In this document: positions 1 to 8,101 of the stretch, piece by piece | How the letters are laid out: every line of letters begins with the position of its first letter | How positions within the stretch are numbered: position 1 is the stretch's first letter | Origin: Pseudomonas putida | Lineage (GTDB): Bacteria > Pseudomonadota > Gammaproteobacteria > Pseudomonadales > Pseudomonadaceae | Assembly (NCBI RefSeq): GCF_001636055.1 | Contig: NZ_CP011789.1 | Location: forward strand, 3,596,001 to 3,660,000 | Direction: 5' to 3' | Length of the DNA stretch: 64,000 bases | Position numbers and translations under genes: made by a program | Notes under the pieces: model-generated | Databases searched by the model: none | Told to the model about the DNA's origin: nothing | The model's input: only the letters and a program-made list of their open reading frames with translations

Positions 1-497
1 GCTTCATGTGCATCGCCACGATCATCAGCGGTTTTCGCGGCAGCCTGCAGATCAGCCGCCTGCAGCGCTTGCTGTTCGTGCTGGGCATCGTGGGTGCAGC
101 GACGCTGGTGGCCCTGCTCGGCCAGCATTCGTTCCTGAGTGCATTCAAGTCGTTCATCCTGTTCCTGCTGACCTTCTTCGTGCCCTGGAGCGCGGTCAAC
201 CTGGTGGACTACTACTTCATCACCCGCGAGCGCTACGACATCCCTGCCCTGGCCGATCCCGACGGACGCTATGGCCGCTGGAACTGGCCCGGCATCATCG
301 TCTACAGCATCGGAGTGCTGATCCAGATGCCCTTCATCGACACCAAGCTGTACACCGGGCCCATGGTTGCGCACCTGGGCGGCGTCGATGTGTCGTGGCT
401 GATCGGGTTGATGGTGCCTAGCGTGCTGTATTACTGGGTTGCCCGGGGCAAGGCCAAGCACGCACCGGCGCAGCTGATCGAACCCCAGGCACGTTGA
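1..497 (+). CDS. NCS1-family nucleobase/hydantoin-type permease, C-terminal part
   Basis: This is the last ~165 residues of a cytoplasmic-membrane transporter whose start lies before the window. The visible part has hydrophobic segments separated by a conserved block (NLVDYYFITRERYDIPAL, then DGRYGRWNW), which is typical of the CodB/PucI-like NCS1 nucleobase-cation symporter-1 family. The reading frame is open to the left edge. The protein ends in a short polar tail. The substrate (cytosine, allantoin, hydantoin or similar) cannot be told from this end. The gene converges on the class II aldolase gene, with a hairpin between the two. Family assignment is fairly sure; function is inferred. Confidence 0.85.
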   Translation, partial: FMCIATIISGFRGSLQISRLQRLLFVLGIVGAATLVALLGQHSFLSAFKSFILFLLTFFVPWSAVNLVDYYFITRERYDIPALADPDGRYGRWNWPGIIVYSIGVLIQMPFIDTKLYTGPMVAHLGGVDVSWLIGLMVPSVLYYWVARGKAKHAPAQLIEPQAR

Positions 498-517
498 CCG
501 ACGCCAGCGCGGTCTTT

Positions 518-556
518 TGCAGGAGCGGCCTTTCGCGACACAAGGCCGCTCCTGCA
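518..556. terminator. Hairpin between convergent genes
   Basis: Perfect 15-bp inverted repeat (TGCAGGAGCGGCCTT, 9-nt spacer, then its complement). It fills the gap between the permease stop and the aldolase stop. There is no long T-run beyond the four T's just before the left arm (515-518), so it may act as a bidirectional terminator or be a REP-like element; the core GGAGCGGCC resembles the local REP family. Confidence 0.6.
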
Positions 557-557
557 G

Positions 558-1313
558 TCAGTCCCGATAATCCGGCGCCACTTTCTCCAGCAACCGCAAC
601 AGCGCCCCCCAGGCCAGCCCCATGGCATCCGGGTCCGCCAGCTCACCGGGCTTGAGCGGCCGTGCCGGGGCATTGAACTGCTGCTCGGTATGCGCGCAGA
701 CCTCGGGCGATGGCAGCACCACCTTCCCGGCGCTCTGCGCCGCCAACTGAATTTCGCAGGCCTTCTCCAGATAGAACATGCGCAGAAACGCCTCGCCCGC
801 CGTGCGTCCTACCGTCAGCAACCCATGATTGCGCAGGATCATCACCGGCTTGTCGCCGAGGTCGGCGACCAGGCGCTGCTGCTCGTCCATGTCCAGGGCA
901 ACCCCTTCATAGTCGTGGTAAGCAACCTTGCCGTAGAACTCCATGGAGATCTGGTTGACCGGTAGCAGCCCGCACTCAAGCGCCGCCACCGCGCACCCGG
1001 CGCGGGTGTGGGTGTGCAACACGCACTGGGCATCCTCGCGTGCGCCGTGGATGGCGCTGTGGATGACGAAGCCCGCCGGATTGACCGGGTACGGCGACGC
1101 CTCCACGGCGCGCCCTTGCAAGTCGATCTTCACCAGGTTGGACGCGGTGATTTCCTCGAACAGCAGGCCGTAGGGATTGATCAAAAAATGATGCTCGGGG
1201 CCGGGTATGCGCACCGAGATGTGCGTGAAGATCAGGTCCGTCATGCGGAAATGGGCAATCAGCCGATAACAGGCGGCCAGTTCCTCACGCAGGGTACGTT
1301 CGCTGGGGTGCAT
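558..1313 (-). CDS. Class II aldolase/adducin family protein
   Basis: 251 residues, cytoplasmic. This is the fold of L-fuculose-1-phosphate aldolase and related Zn lyases or decarboxylases. Putative metal ligands are H100 and H102 in VLHTHTRAG and H163 in ILRNHG. The start is placed at the ATG beginning MHPSERTLREE; the longer frame to 1400 would add 29 atypical residues that run into the divergent promoter. It is transcribed away from the OYE-type reductase gene, and the shared intergenic region holds a palindrome that could be the operator of the XRE-cupin regulator. Substrate unknown. Members of this family next to oxidoreductases often serve small-molecule catabolism, which is only inference here. 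Confidence 0.85.
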   Translation of the reverse strand: MHPSERTLREELAACYRLIAHFRMTDLIFTHISVRIPGPEHHFLINPYGLLFEEITASNLVKIDLQGRAVEASPYPVNPAGFVIHSAIHGAREDAQCVLHTHTRAGCAVAALECGLLPVNQISMEFYGKVAYHDYEGVALDMDEQQRLVADLGDKPVMILRNHGLLTVGRTAGEAFLRMFYLEKACEIQLAAQSAGKVVLPSPEVCAHTEQQFNAPARPLKPGELADPDAMGLAWGALLRLLEKVAPDYRD

Positions 1314-1387
1314 GGTGTCATCCAGGTTGTTCTTGTGGGACGAGCTTACCCCGGTACGAGGGGGTGAGCCGAAGCTAGTCCTGCCAA

Positions 1388-1442
1388 AGTAAAAAAACAA
1401 GTTGATTTTTTACTGAAGGTACACTTCCATGAAAAAAACAAG
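1388..1442. promoter_or_regulatory. Putative operator: inverted repeat plus direct repeats in divergent promoter region
   Basis: AGTAAAAAA (1388-1396) and TTTTTTACT (1406-1414) are perfect 9-bp arms with a 9-nt spacer. The element AAAAAAACAAG occurs at 1391-1401 and again at 1432-1442, exactly 41 bp apart (about four helical turns). It lies between the divergent aldolase and OYE-type genes. The likely binder is the XRE-cupin protein encoded at 3460, by proximity only. Confidence 0.5.
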
Positions 1443-1465
1443 AACGCACGCTGGAGCCCGCACGC

Positions 1466-3418
1466 ATGTCGACTGCCTTCGCTCACCTGTTCGAACCCTT
1501 GCAGATCCGTGGCAAACGCCTGAAGAACCGCATCATGTCCAGTGGTCATGACACCTGTCTGCCCACCGACAACCTGGTCAACGACAAGCTCGTCGCCTAT
1601 CAACGCGCCCGCGCCGAGGGCGGCGCCGGCCTGATCGTGCTGCAGGTCGCCGGGGTGCACGACAGTGCGCGCTACACCTCTCACGTGCTGATGGCCACCG
1701 ACGATGCCTGCATCGACGGCTACCGGCGCATTGCCCAGGCCTGTCATGCACATGGCACCGTGGTGTTGTCGCAGTTGTTCCATCCCGGCCGGGAGATCAT
1801 GGAATCGGCCGATGGCTTGCTGGCGGTGGCCTACTCGGCCTCGGCGGTGCCCAACGAGCGCTTTCGCGTGATGCCGCGCGCCCTGGAGCAGCCGATGATC
1901 GACGAAATCGTCCAGGGCTACGCCAGTGCAGCCCGGCGCCTGCACCAGGCCGGGCTGGATGGCGTCGAGGTGGTGGCCAGCCATGGTTACCTGCCCGCGC
2001 AGTTTCTCAACCCACGCGTCAATCGTCGCACCGATGGCTACAACGGCAACCTCGAAGCCCGCCTGCGTTTTCTGCGCGAAGTGCTGGCGGCGGTGCGTGC
2101 AGCCACTGACGAACAGTTCATCGTCGGCCTGCGCATCAGCGCTGACGAACGCGACAGCGAAGGGCTGAGCGAAGACGAATCACTGGCGGCCGCCATCGCG
2201 GTGCAGAACCAGGTCGATTACCTGCACATCGTCGCCGGCACCTCGGCCACCCTGGGTGGCGCGGTGCATATCGTCCCGCCGATGGCCATCGAGCCGGCCT
2301 ACCTGGCCCGCGAAGCCGGCAGTTTCAAGGCGCGCCTGGACATCCCGCTGTTCGTCACTGGCCGTATCAACCAGCCACAGGAAGCCGAACAAATGCTCGC
2401 CCGCGGCCAGGCCGATGTGTGCGGCATGACCCGTGCGCTGATCTGCGACCCGCAGATGCCGGCCAAGACCGAACAAGGCCGTGTCGAGGACGTGCGCGCC
2501 TGCATCGCCTGCAACCAGGCCTGCATCGGCCATTTCCACCGTGGCCTGCCGATCTCCTGCATCCAGCACCCGGAAACCGGTCGCGAACTGCAGTACGGCA
2601 GCGTCACACCCGCGCCCCTGCGCAAGCGCATCCTGGTGGCCGGTGGTGGCCCGGCAGGCATGAAGGCGGCCATCGTCGCCGCCGCCCGAGGCCATGAGGT
2701 GACGCTGTATGAAGCGGGCCCGCAGCTCGGCGGCCAGGTGCTGCTGGCGCAACTGCTGCCGCGGCGCAGCGAGTTCGGCGGCGCCAGCACCAACCTGCAG
2801 CGCGAACTGGCACTGGCCGGCGTGCAGGTGGTACGCAATACCCGCGTAGACCGCGCGCTGGTCGAGCGCGAACGGCCAGACCTGGTGATCGCAGCCACCG
2901 GCGCCACCCCTTACTGGCCTGCATTCGAGCGCAGCGGCGAGTTGCAGGTGGTGGATGCCTGGCAGGTGCTGCGCAACGAGCACGCCCTGGGGCGCTCGGT
3001 GCTGGTGCTGGACTGGCGCTGCGACTGGATCGCCCCGGGCATCGCCGAACGCCTGGTGCGTGAAGGCCATCACGTGCAACTGGCGGTCAACGGTACTCAC
3101 TGCGGCGAGAGCCTGCCGCTCTACGTACGTGACCAGATGGCCGGGGAACTGCACCGCCTCGGGATCCCCATCACCCCCTACGCCCGCCTCTACGGCACCG
3201 ACGACAACACCGTGTACCTGCAACACACCGCCAGTGGCGAGCCCATGATCTTCGAACAGATCGACACCCTGGTGCTGTGCCTGGGTCACCAGCCTGTCGA
3301 CACCCTGGCCCAGGAGCTGGCCGGGTTGGTCGAAGTACGGCGCATCGGCGACTGCCTGGCCCCGCGAACCGCTGAAGAGGCGATCCATGACGGCCTGGCG
3401 GTTGCCTGGTCGCTCTGA
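1466..3418 (+). CDS. NADH:flavin oxidoreductase, 2,4-dienoyl-CoA reductase (FadH)-like, FMN/4Fe-4S/FAD
   Basis: 650 residues. The N-terminal half (about 1-340) is an Old Yellow Enzyme TIM barrel that should bind FMN. Next is a 4Fe-4S cysteine set: C346, C349, C353 and C365 (CIACNQAC, then PISC). From about residue 388 there is a dinucleotide-binding domain with the motif ILVAGGGPAG. This is the layout of FadH, trimethylamine dehydrogenase and the N-methylproline/stachydrine-type demethylases. The start ATG has GGAG about 8 nt upstream. The next gene, 40 nt downstream on the same strand, is an XRE-cupin regulator. Because it pairs with a class II aldolase rather than fatty-acid genes, a catabolic reductase or demethylase role is as likely as dienoyl-CoA reduction. 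Substrate unknown. Confidence 0.88.
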   Translation: MSTAFAHLFEPLQIRGKRLKNRIMSSGHDTCLPTDNLVNDKLVAYQRARAEGGAGLIVLQVAGVHDSARYTSHVLMATDDACIDGYRRIAQACHAHGTVVLSQLFHPGREIMESADGLLAVAYSASAVPNERFRVMPRALEQPMIDEIVQGYASAARRLHQAGLDGVEVVASHGYLPAQFLNPRVNRRTDGYNGNLEARLRFLREVLAAVRAATDEQFIVGLRISADERDSEGLSEDESLAAAIAVQNQVDYLHIVAGTSATLGGAVHIVPPMAIEPAYLAREAGSFKARLDIPLFVTGRINQPQEAEQMLARGQADVCGMTRALICDPQMPAKTEQGRVEDVRACIACNQACIGHFHRGLPISCIQHPETGRELQYGSVTPAPLRKRILVAGGGPAGMKAAIVAAARGHEVTLYEAGPQLGGQVLLAQLLPRRSEFGGASTNLQRELALAGVQVVRNTRVDRALVERERPDLVIAATGATPYWPAFERSGELQVVDAWQVLRNEHALGRSVLVLDWRCDWIAPGIAERLVREGHHVQLAVNGTHCGESLPLYVRDQMAGELHRLGIPITPYARLYGTDDNTVYLQHTASGEPMIFEQIDTLVLCLGHQPVDTLAQELAGLVEVRRIGDCLAPRTAEEAIHDGLAVAWSL

Positions 3419-3459
3419 GGCTGGTCATACTCCCGGTTTTGCCGATGGACCGACACTTG

Positions 3460-4062
3460 ATGAGCCAGCGTCCCCTCGTCCCGCAACTCGCCGAAGGCGG
3501 CACTGCCGCCCCGCAGTTCCTCGGTTCCCGCATCCGCGGCCTGCGCAAGCGCCGCGGCATGACCCTGGCGGAGCTGGCCCGTCTGAGCGAGCTGACCGCC
3601 GGCTACATCAGCCAGCTGGAACGCAACCTTTCATACCCGTCGATCCCGGCGCTGTTCAACATCGCCCGCAGCCTGGGCGTGACCATCCAGTGGTTCTTCG
3701 CCAGCGAAGCCAGCACCGCGCCCGAGGACCAAGGCTTCGTGGTGCGCAGGCAAAGCCGCCTGAGCGTGCATTACGAAGATGGCGTGGTCGACCAGTTGCT
3801 CACCCCGCAACCCAACCGCCAGCTGGAGATGCTGCATTCGCGCTTCCCGCCGGGCGCCTACAGCCAGGAAAGCTACAGCCACGAAGGCGAGGAAGCCGGC
3901 TATGTGTTGTCAGGGCGTTTCGAGCTGTGGGTAGGCGAACGCCACTTCCTGCTCGAAGAAGGCGACAGCTTCAGTTTCCCTAGCCAGGAGCCACACCGCT
4001 ATGGCAACCCTGGCGAGGTGGACACGGTGGTCATCTGGGTGATCACGCCGCCAACCTTCTGA
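3460..4062 (+). CDS. XRE-family transcriptional regulator with C-terminal cupin
   Basis: 200 residues. The N-terminal helix-turn-helix spans about residues 20-80 (LGSRIRGLRKRRGMTLAELA onward, with the recognition helix near TAGYISQLE). A cupin_2 sensor domain spans about 120-195 (YSHEGEEAGYVLSGRFEL; EEGDSFSFPSQEPHR). This is the PuuR/SutR-like class that senses a small ligand. Possible starts are TTG 3439, ATG 3445 and ATG 3460. ATG 3460 is chosen because the domain begins soon after it and a weak GGA lies about 10 nt upstream; ATG 3445 is equally possible. It follows the OYE-type gene closely and probably controls that divergon. Confidence 0.88.
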   Translation: MSQRPLVPQLAEGGTAAPQFLGSRIRGLRKRRGMTLAELARLSELTAGYISQLERNLSYPSIPALFNIARSLGVTIQWFFASEASTAPEDQGFVVRRQSRLSVHYEDGVVDQLLTPQPNRQLEMLHSRFPPGAYSQESYSHEGEEAGYVLSGRFELWVGERHFLLEEGDSFSFPSQEPHRYGNPGEVDTVVIWVITPPTF

Positions 4063-4090
4063 ACGATCGCCTGCGCCTGATCGTCATTTT
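4063..4090 (+). terminator. Weak hairpin after the XRE gene
   Basis: ACGATC ... GATCGT, with a 10-nt loop, followed by CATTTTCC. The stem is short, so termination is only possible. Confidence 0.35.
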
Positions 4091-4146
4091 CCATTCACAC
4101 CCCTGTCGTAATCTGCCGGACATACCTGTGCCTCAAGGATCCCGGC

Positions 4147-5454
4147 ATGCCCCGCCCTCTCGCTGTTCTGCTCTGCCTGCTACCCCTGCTGGCTCAGGCG
4201 GAGCCCGCCACACTGCGTATCCAGGGCTCCAACACCATTGGCGCAGCACTGGGCCCTGCGCTGGTGCGCGGGCTGCTGCAAAGCCAAGGTGCACAAGACA
4301 TCCGCAGCGAACGTGGGAAACGGCCCAACGAGACTGACATCCGTGCCCGCGACGCCCAGGGCCAGCCATTGCTGATCAATATCGCCGCACATGGTTCCAG
4401 CACCGGCTTCAGTGCCCTGGACAGCGGCGAAGCCGACCTTGCCGCCGCCTCGCGCCCTATCTCCGACCAGGAAGCCCAGCAACTGCAACGTCTGGGCGAC
4501 CTGCGCAGCGCGGCCAGCGAGCAGGTGATCGGCCTGGACGGCGTCGCGGTCATGGTGCACCCCGACAACCGCCTGCAGCAGTTGAGTACCGCACAATTGG
4601 CACAGGTCTTCTCTGGCCAGATCCAACGCTGGGAGCAACTCGGCGTAGCGGGCGGCCCCATTCACCTGTACGCCCGTGACGACCGCTCCGGCACCTTCGA
4701 AACCTTTCGCGCCCTGGTTCTGCAACCGCAGGCACTGGAGCTCTCGCCACGGGCCAAACGCTTCGAATCCGGCGACGCCTTGGCCGAACGGGTCAAGGCC
4801 GATCCTGCGGCCATCGGCTTCAGCAGCCTGACCACCGTGCATGGCGCCAAGCTGCTGGCCATCGCCGAGGGCGATGCTCCAGCCCTGTTGCCAACCCGTG
4901 CAGCCGTGGCCAGCGAAGACTATCCACTGTCGCGGCGGCTGTTCTTCTATCTGCCGACTCACCCGAGTGCTCAGGCCAAGGCCCTGGCCGAATTCACCCA
5001 GAGCGCAGCCGGCCAGGCCATTGTCGCCGCCCAGGGTTTTGTCTCGCAGCAGGTCAAGGCAGTGCCGGTCGCGGTACAGGCCCAGATGCCCGCGCAATAC
5101 CGTGCCCTGGCTGCAGAGGCCCAGCGCCTGAGCGTCAACTTCCGTTTCCAGGAAGGCAGCGCCAGCCTCGACAACAAGGCCTTGCGCGATGTACAGCGGG
5201 TCAGCGACTACCTGCGTCAGGCCGGCAAGCTGCATGACAAAACGGTACTGGTGGGGTTTGGCGACCCCAAGGAAACACCCGGCCGCGCCGCCCTGCTCTC
5301 GCGCCTGCGCGCCATGGCCGTGCGCCGCGAACTGGCGCGCAATGGCGTGGAGATCCGGGATGTCACCGGCATGGGTGATGAACTGCCGGTGGCCGACAAC
5401 GACCTGGAACAGGGACGCCTGCGCAATCGCCGGGTCGAGGTCTGGGTCTACTGA
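4147..5454 (+). CDS. PstS-like substrate-binding protein fused to a C-terminal OmpA domain
   Basis: 435 residues, with a signal peptide of about 18 residues (LLCLLPLLAQA). Residues ~20-300 are a periplasmic phosphate-binding-like domain: IQGSNTIGA near the start, then DDRSGTFETF in the anion-binding position. Residues ~325-435 are an OmpA/MotB peptidoglycan-binding domain: VNFRFQEGSASLDNKA, then LRNRRVEVWVY at the end. The fusion suggests a binding protein anchored to peptidoglycan rather than a free ABC-transport component, and no pst transport genes are nearby. The RBS AAGGAT precedes the ATG. It could act in phosphate sensing, or in surface attachment like secreted PstS/DING-type proteins. 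The domain calls are sure; the role is not. Confidence 0.82.
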   Translation: MPRPLAVLLCLLPLLAQAEPATLRIQGSNTIGAALGPALVRGLLQSQGAQDIRSERGKRPNETDIRARDAQGQPLLINIAAHGSSTGFSALDSGEADLAAASRPISDQEAQQLQRLGDLRSAASEQVIGLDGVAVMVHPDNRLQQLSTAQLAQVFSGQIQRWEQLGVAGGPIHLYARDDRSGTFETFRALVLQPQALELSPRAKRFESGDALAERVKADPAAIGFSSLTTVHGAKLLAIAEGDAPALLPTRAAVASEDYPLSRRLFFYLPTHPSAQAKALAEFTQSAAGQAIVAAQGFVSQQVKAVPVAVQAQMPAQYRALAAEAQRLSVNFRFQEGSASLDNKALRDVQRVSDYLRQAGKLHDKTVLVGFGDPKETPGRAALLSRLRAMAVRRELARNGVEIRDVTGMGDELPVADNDLEQGRLRNRRVEVWVY

Positions 5455-5527
5455 CCCGCCTGGCGCTTGCCCCCAGAGGCGCGATGCGCGTACCGTGCCG
5501 GGCATTCCTGTGCAGGAGAACCGTCGC

Positions 5528-6391
5528 GTGTCCCTCAAAGCCCTGCGTACCCTGGTCACCATCGCCCGCCACGGCACCTTCGCCCGCGCCGCCGACCTGC
5601 TGAGCTTGACCCCTTCGGCGGTCAGCCTGCACATCAAGACGCTCGAGGACGAACTGCAAGTGCCGCTGTTCGACCGCAGCCGCCGCCAGGTGACACTCAC
5701 CGAAGCCGGGCAATTGGCCGTGGCGCGGGCCGAAAGCATTCTCACTGCCTACGACGAGCTGGCCGACACCCTGGCCAGCGGCCCGAGCCTGCGTGGTCGG
5801 CTGCGTATCGGTGCGATCCATACCGTGCTCGCCCGACGCCTGCCAAAGGCGCTGGTGTGGATCAAGGCGCACCATCCACATCTGCACATCAGCGTGGTCT
5901 CGGGCATGTCCGCAGAGCTGGCCCGGCGGATCGAAGACGGTGAACTGGACGCCGCCATCACCACCGAACCGGTCAGCCCCTACCCGCAGAGCCTGCAGTT
6001 CAGCCCGCTGTTCTCGGACCGTTTCTGGGCTGTGGCCAGCCCCGATCTGGCCGGGCAAAGCCTGGCGCAACTGCTCGCCAGCCAACCGTTCCTGCGCTTC
6101 GACAAACGCGCCTGGGCGGGCCGGCAGATCGAACAGGAACTGCGCCGCCAGCATTTGCAGGTCAGCGAGCAGATGGAGCTGGACAGCCAGGAAGCCCTGG
6201 CACGCATGGCGGCAATGGGCCTCGGGGTGGCGATCATCCCGATGAGCGACGATGACCTGCAACGGCTGCCGCCCGCCACCGTGCTGCCCTTTGGCGAGCC
6301 GCAATTGAGTCGCCACGTGGTGTTGCTGGAACATGAAAAGAGTCAGCGCCGGCACCTGAGCGCGGTGCTCAAGACCGCCTTGGGCAGTTGA
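5528..6391 (+). CDS. LysR-family transcriptional regulator
   Basis: 287 residues starting at GTG, with an AGGAGA ribosome-binding site 8-9 nt upstream. The longer open frame that starts at 5189 overlaps the previous gene and is not used. The winged HTH covers residues 1-60 (LKALRTLVTIARHGTFARAA; SAVSLHIKTLEDEL). The effector-binding domain covers about 90-287. It lies directly upstream of the AEC-family transporter on the same strand, so that exporter is a plausible target. The effector is unknown. Confidence 0.92.
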   Translation: MSLKALRTLVTIARHGTFARAADLLSLTPSAVSLHIKTLEDELQVPLFDRSRRQVTLTEAGQLAVARAESILTAYDELADTLASGPSLRGRLRIGAIHTVLARRLPKALVWIKAHHPHLHISVVSGMSAELARRIEDGELDAAITTEPVSPYPQSLQFSPLFSDRFWAVASPDLAGQSLAQLLASQPFLRFDKRAWAGRQIEQELRRQHLQVSEQMELDSQEALARMAAMGLGVAIIPMSDDDLQRLPPATVLPFGEPQLSRHVVLLEHEKSQRRHLSAVLKTALGS

Positions 6392-6435
6392 TCACGCAGC
6401 CACCTACAACCATGCAGTTTTCCTCAACAGTGAAT

Positions 6436-6459
6436 GCAGAAAACAACGTTTTTTTCTGC
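6436..6459. promoter_or_regulatory. Inverted repeat between lysR and the AEC transporter
   Basis: GCAGAAAA (6436-6443), an 8-nt spacer, then TTTTCTGC (6452-6459). The repeat is AT-rich and dyad-symmetric, about 50 nt before the transporter start. It may be an operator for the LysR protein or a weak terminator for its gene. Confidence 0.4.
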
Positions 6460-6508
6460 TGACTCACCCCGCTAACCTGTGCCGGTACCCGACCACGGAA
6501 CCGCGACC

Positions 6509-7426
6509 ATGCTGCCCCTGCTCCTCACCACCCTGGTGCCCATCATCCTGCTGATCGCCCTCGGCACCCTGTTGCGGGTGCGCGGTTTTCTCGCGGAGGG
6601 TTTCTGGCCCGGCGCCGAGCGCCTGAGCTACTACGTGCTGCTGCCCTCGCTGTTCCTGCATGGCCTCGCCACCGCCAACCTGGAGGGTGTACCGGTGTTC
6701 GGCATGGTCGGCGTGCTGATGCTCTCGACCCTGGCCGGCGCGCTCCTGCTGGTGCTCTACCAGGGCGCAGCAGGCCACGATGGCGCTGATTTCACCTCGG
6801 TGTTCCAGGGCGGCATACGCTTCAACAACTACATCGGCGCGACCCTGGCGGCAGGCATCTACGGCAGCGCCGGCATCGCCCTGGCGGCCGTGGCCAACGC
6901 GGCAATCGTGCCGCTGGTCAATCTGCTTTGCGTACTGGTGTTCGCCCGATTCAGCGCTCGCCACAGCTCTCCCCTCACCGTGCTGCGGGCGATTTTCGCC
7001 AACCCGTTGATCGTGGGCTGTGCGGCTGGCCTGCTGCTGCGGGTCACCGGCCTTGGCCTGCCGGCGGGCCTGGAACCGACGGTCAAGGCCCTTGGCCAGG
7101 CCGCCCTGCCCCTTGGGTTGCTGTGCGTCGGAGCGGCATTGGGCGGCGCGCGGATGGGCCAGCAGGTCAAGCCCCTGGTGGCCGCCTCGGCGTTCAAGTT
7201 CCTGGTCATGCCACTGACCACCTTCGGCCTGTGTCGCCTGCTCGGTCTCAGCGGCCAGGCCGCCGTGGTGGCCGTGCTGTTCCAGGCACTGCCCACCGCG
7301 TCGTCGTCCTACGTCATGGCCCGGCAGATGGGGGGCAACGCGCCGCTGATGGCGACCATCATCGCGTTGCAGACCGTCGCTGCAGCAGCCACCCTGCCAT
7401 TGATGCTCAGCCTCACGCTAAGTTGA
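6509..7426 (+). CDS. AEC (auxin efflux carrier) family transporter
   Basis: 305 residues, nearly all hydrophobic, with about ten membrane segments in two halves. This is typical of bacterial AEC/BART permeases that carry malate, malonate or similar organic acids. Family features include RLSYYVLLPSLFLHGLA near the N-terminus and FQALPTASSSYVMARQMGGN near the C-terminus. ATG 6509 is chosen over the GTG at 6479: hydrophobic sequence starts at once and GGAA lies upstream. It sits behind a LysR gene that probably regulates it. Substrate unknown. Confidence 0.88.
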   Translation: MLPLLLTTLVPIILLIALGTLLRVRGFLAEGFWPGAERLSYYVLLPSLFLHGLATANLEGVPVFGMVGVLMLSTLAGALLLVLYQGAAGHDGADFTSVFQGGIRFNNYIGATLAAGIYGSAGIALAAVANAAIVPLVNLLCVLVFARFSARHSSPLTVLRAIFANPLIVGCAAGLLLRVTGLGLPAGLEPTVKALGQAALPLGLLCVGAALGGARMGQQVKPLVAASAFKFLVMPLTTFGLCRLLGLSGQAAVVAVLFQALPTASSSYVMARQMGGNAPLMATIIALQTVAAAATLPLMLSLTLS

Positions 7427-7474
7427 AGCCGCTTGGCTAGAATGGAGTCAGCTCACTGACGCGGAAGCCCGATC

Positions 7475-8086
7475 ATGCGCCACTCGTGGATGGTCATCAG
7501 CCTGTTCCTGGCCCTGCCCGCAGGCCCGTTGCATGCCGCCGAGAGCGCCAAGGCTGCAGTCGCCGAAGACAAGGCCCAGGCGCTCGAACAAAAAGTGGTA
7601 AACGACGCCCCGCCACCCAAGGCGCCGGAGAAGATCACCCCCACCGAGGTGCAGGCCGTGGACCCGGCCGGGCAGGCGCCGCTGGACGACAGCATTACCT
7701 GCCTTGCCCGCACCCTCTACTGGGAAGCCAAGGGCGCCGACGAGACAGACATGAAGGCGGTCGCCAGCGTCGTGCTCAACCGCCTGGGCAAGGACGGCTT
7801 CCCCGACACCATCTGCGGCGTGGTCAAGCAAGGCGTCGAGAGCAAGAGCTGCCAGTTCTCCTGGTGGTGCGACGGGCGCCCTGACCAGGTCGAGGAAAAG
7901 GAGCGCTACGGGGTCGCCAAGGAAATCGCGCGCAAGGCGTTGAACCAGCAGTTGCAGGACAGCACCGCCGGAGCGCTGTACTTCCATGATCGCACTGTGC
8001 GGCCAGACTGGGCCAAGGCCTATCGGCGCACAGCGCAGACCACGCACTTCATCTTCTACAAGCCCAACCAGGCACTGGCGCGCTAG
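7475..8086 (+). CDS. Cell wall hydrolase, SleB/CwlJ-like (Hydrolase_2)
   Basis: 203 residues with a signal peptide of about 21 residues (FLALPAGPLHA). A low-complexity Lys/Pro/Ala linker follows to about residue 70. The catalytic domain then starts at CLARTLYWEAKG, where the Glu is the expected catalytic acid, and continues with VASVVLNRL and a Cys pair (TICGVV, CQFSWWCDG). It should be a periplasmic lytic transglycosylase or amidase acting on peptidoglycan. In non-sporulating bacteria such proteins serve wall turnover. The stop lies 15 nt from the stop of the convergent TonB receptor gene. Confidence 0.85.
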   Translation: MRHSWMVISLFLALPAGPLHAAESAKAAVAEDKAQALEQKVVNDAPPPKAPEKITPTEVQAVDPAGQAPLDDSITCLARTLYWEAKGADETDMKAVASVVLNRLGKDGFPDTICGVVKQGVESKSCQFSWWCDGRPDQVEEKERYGVAKEIARKALNQQLQDSTAGALYFHDRTVRPDWAKAYRRTAQTTHFIFYKPNQALAR

Positions 8087-8101
8087 CGCGACGACGGGCC
8101 A

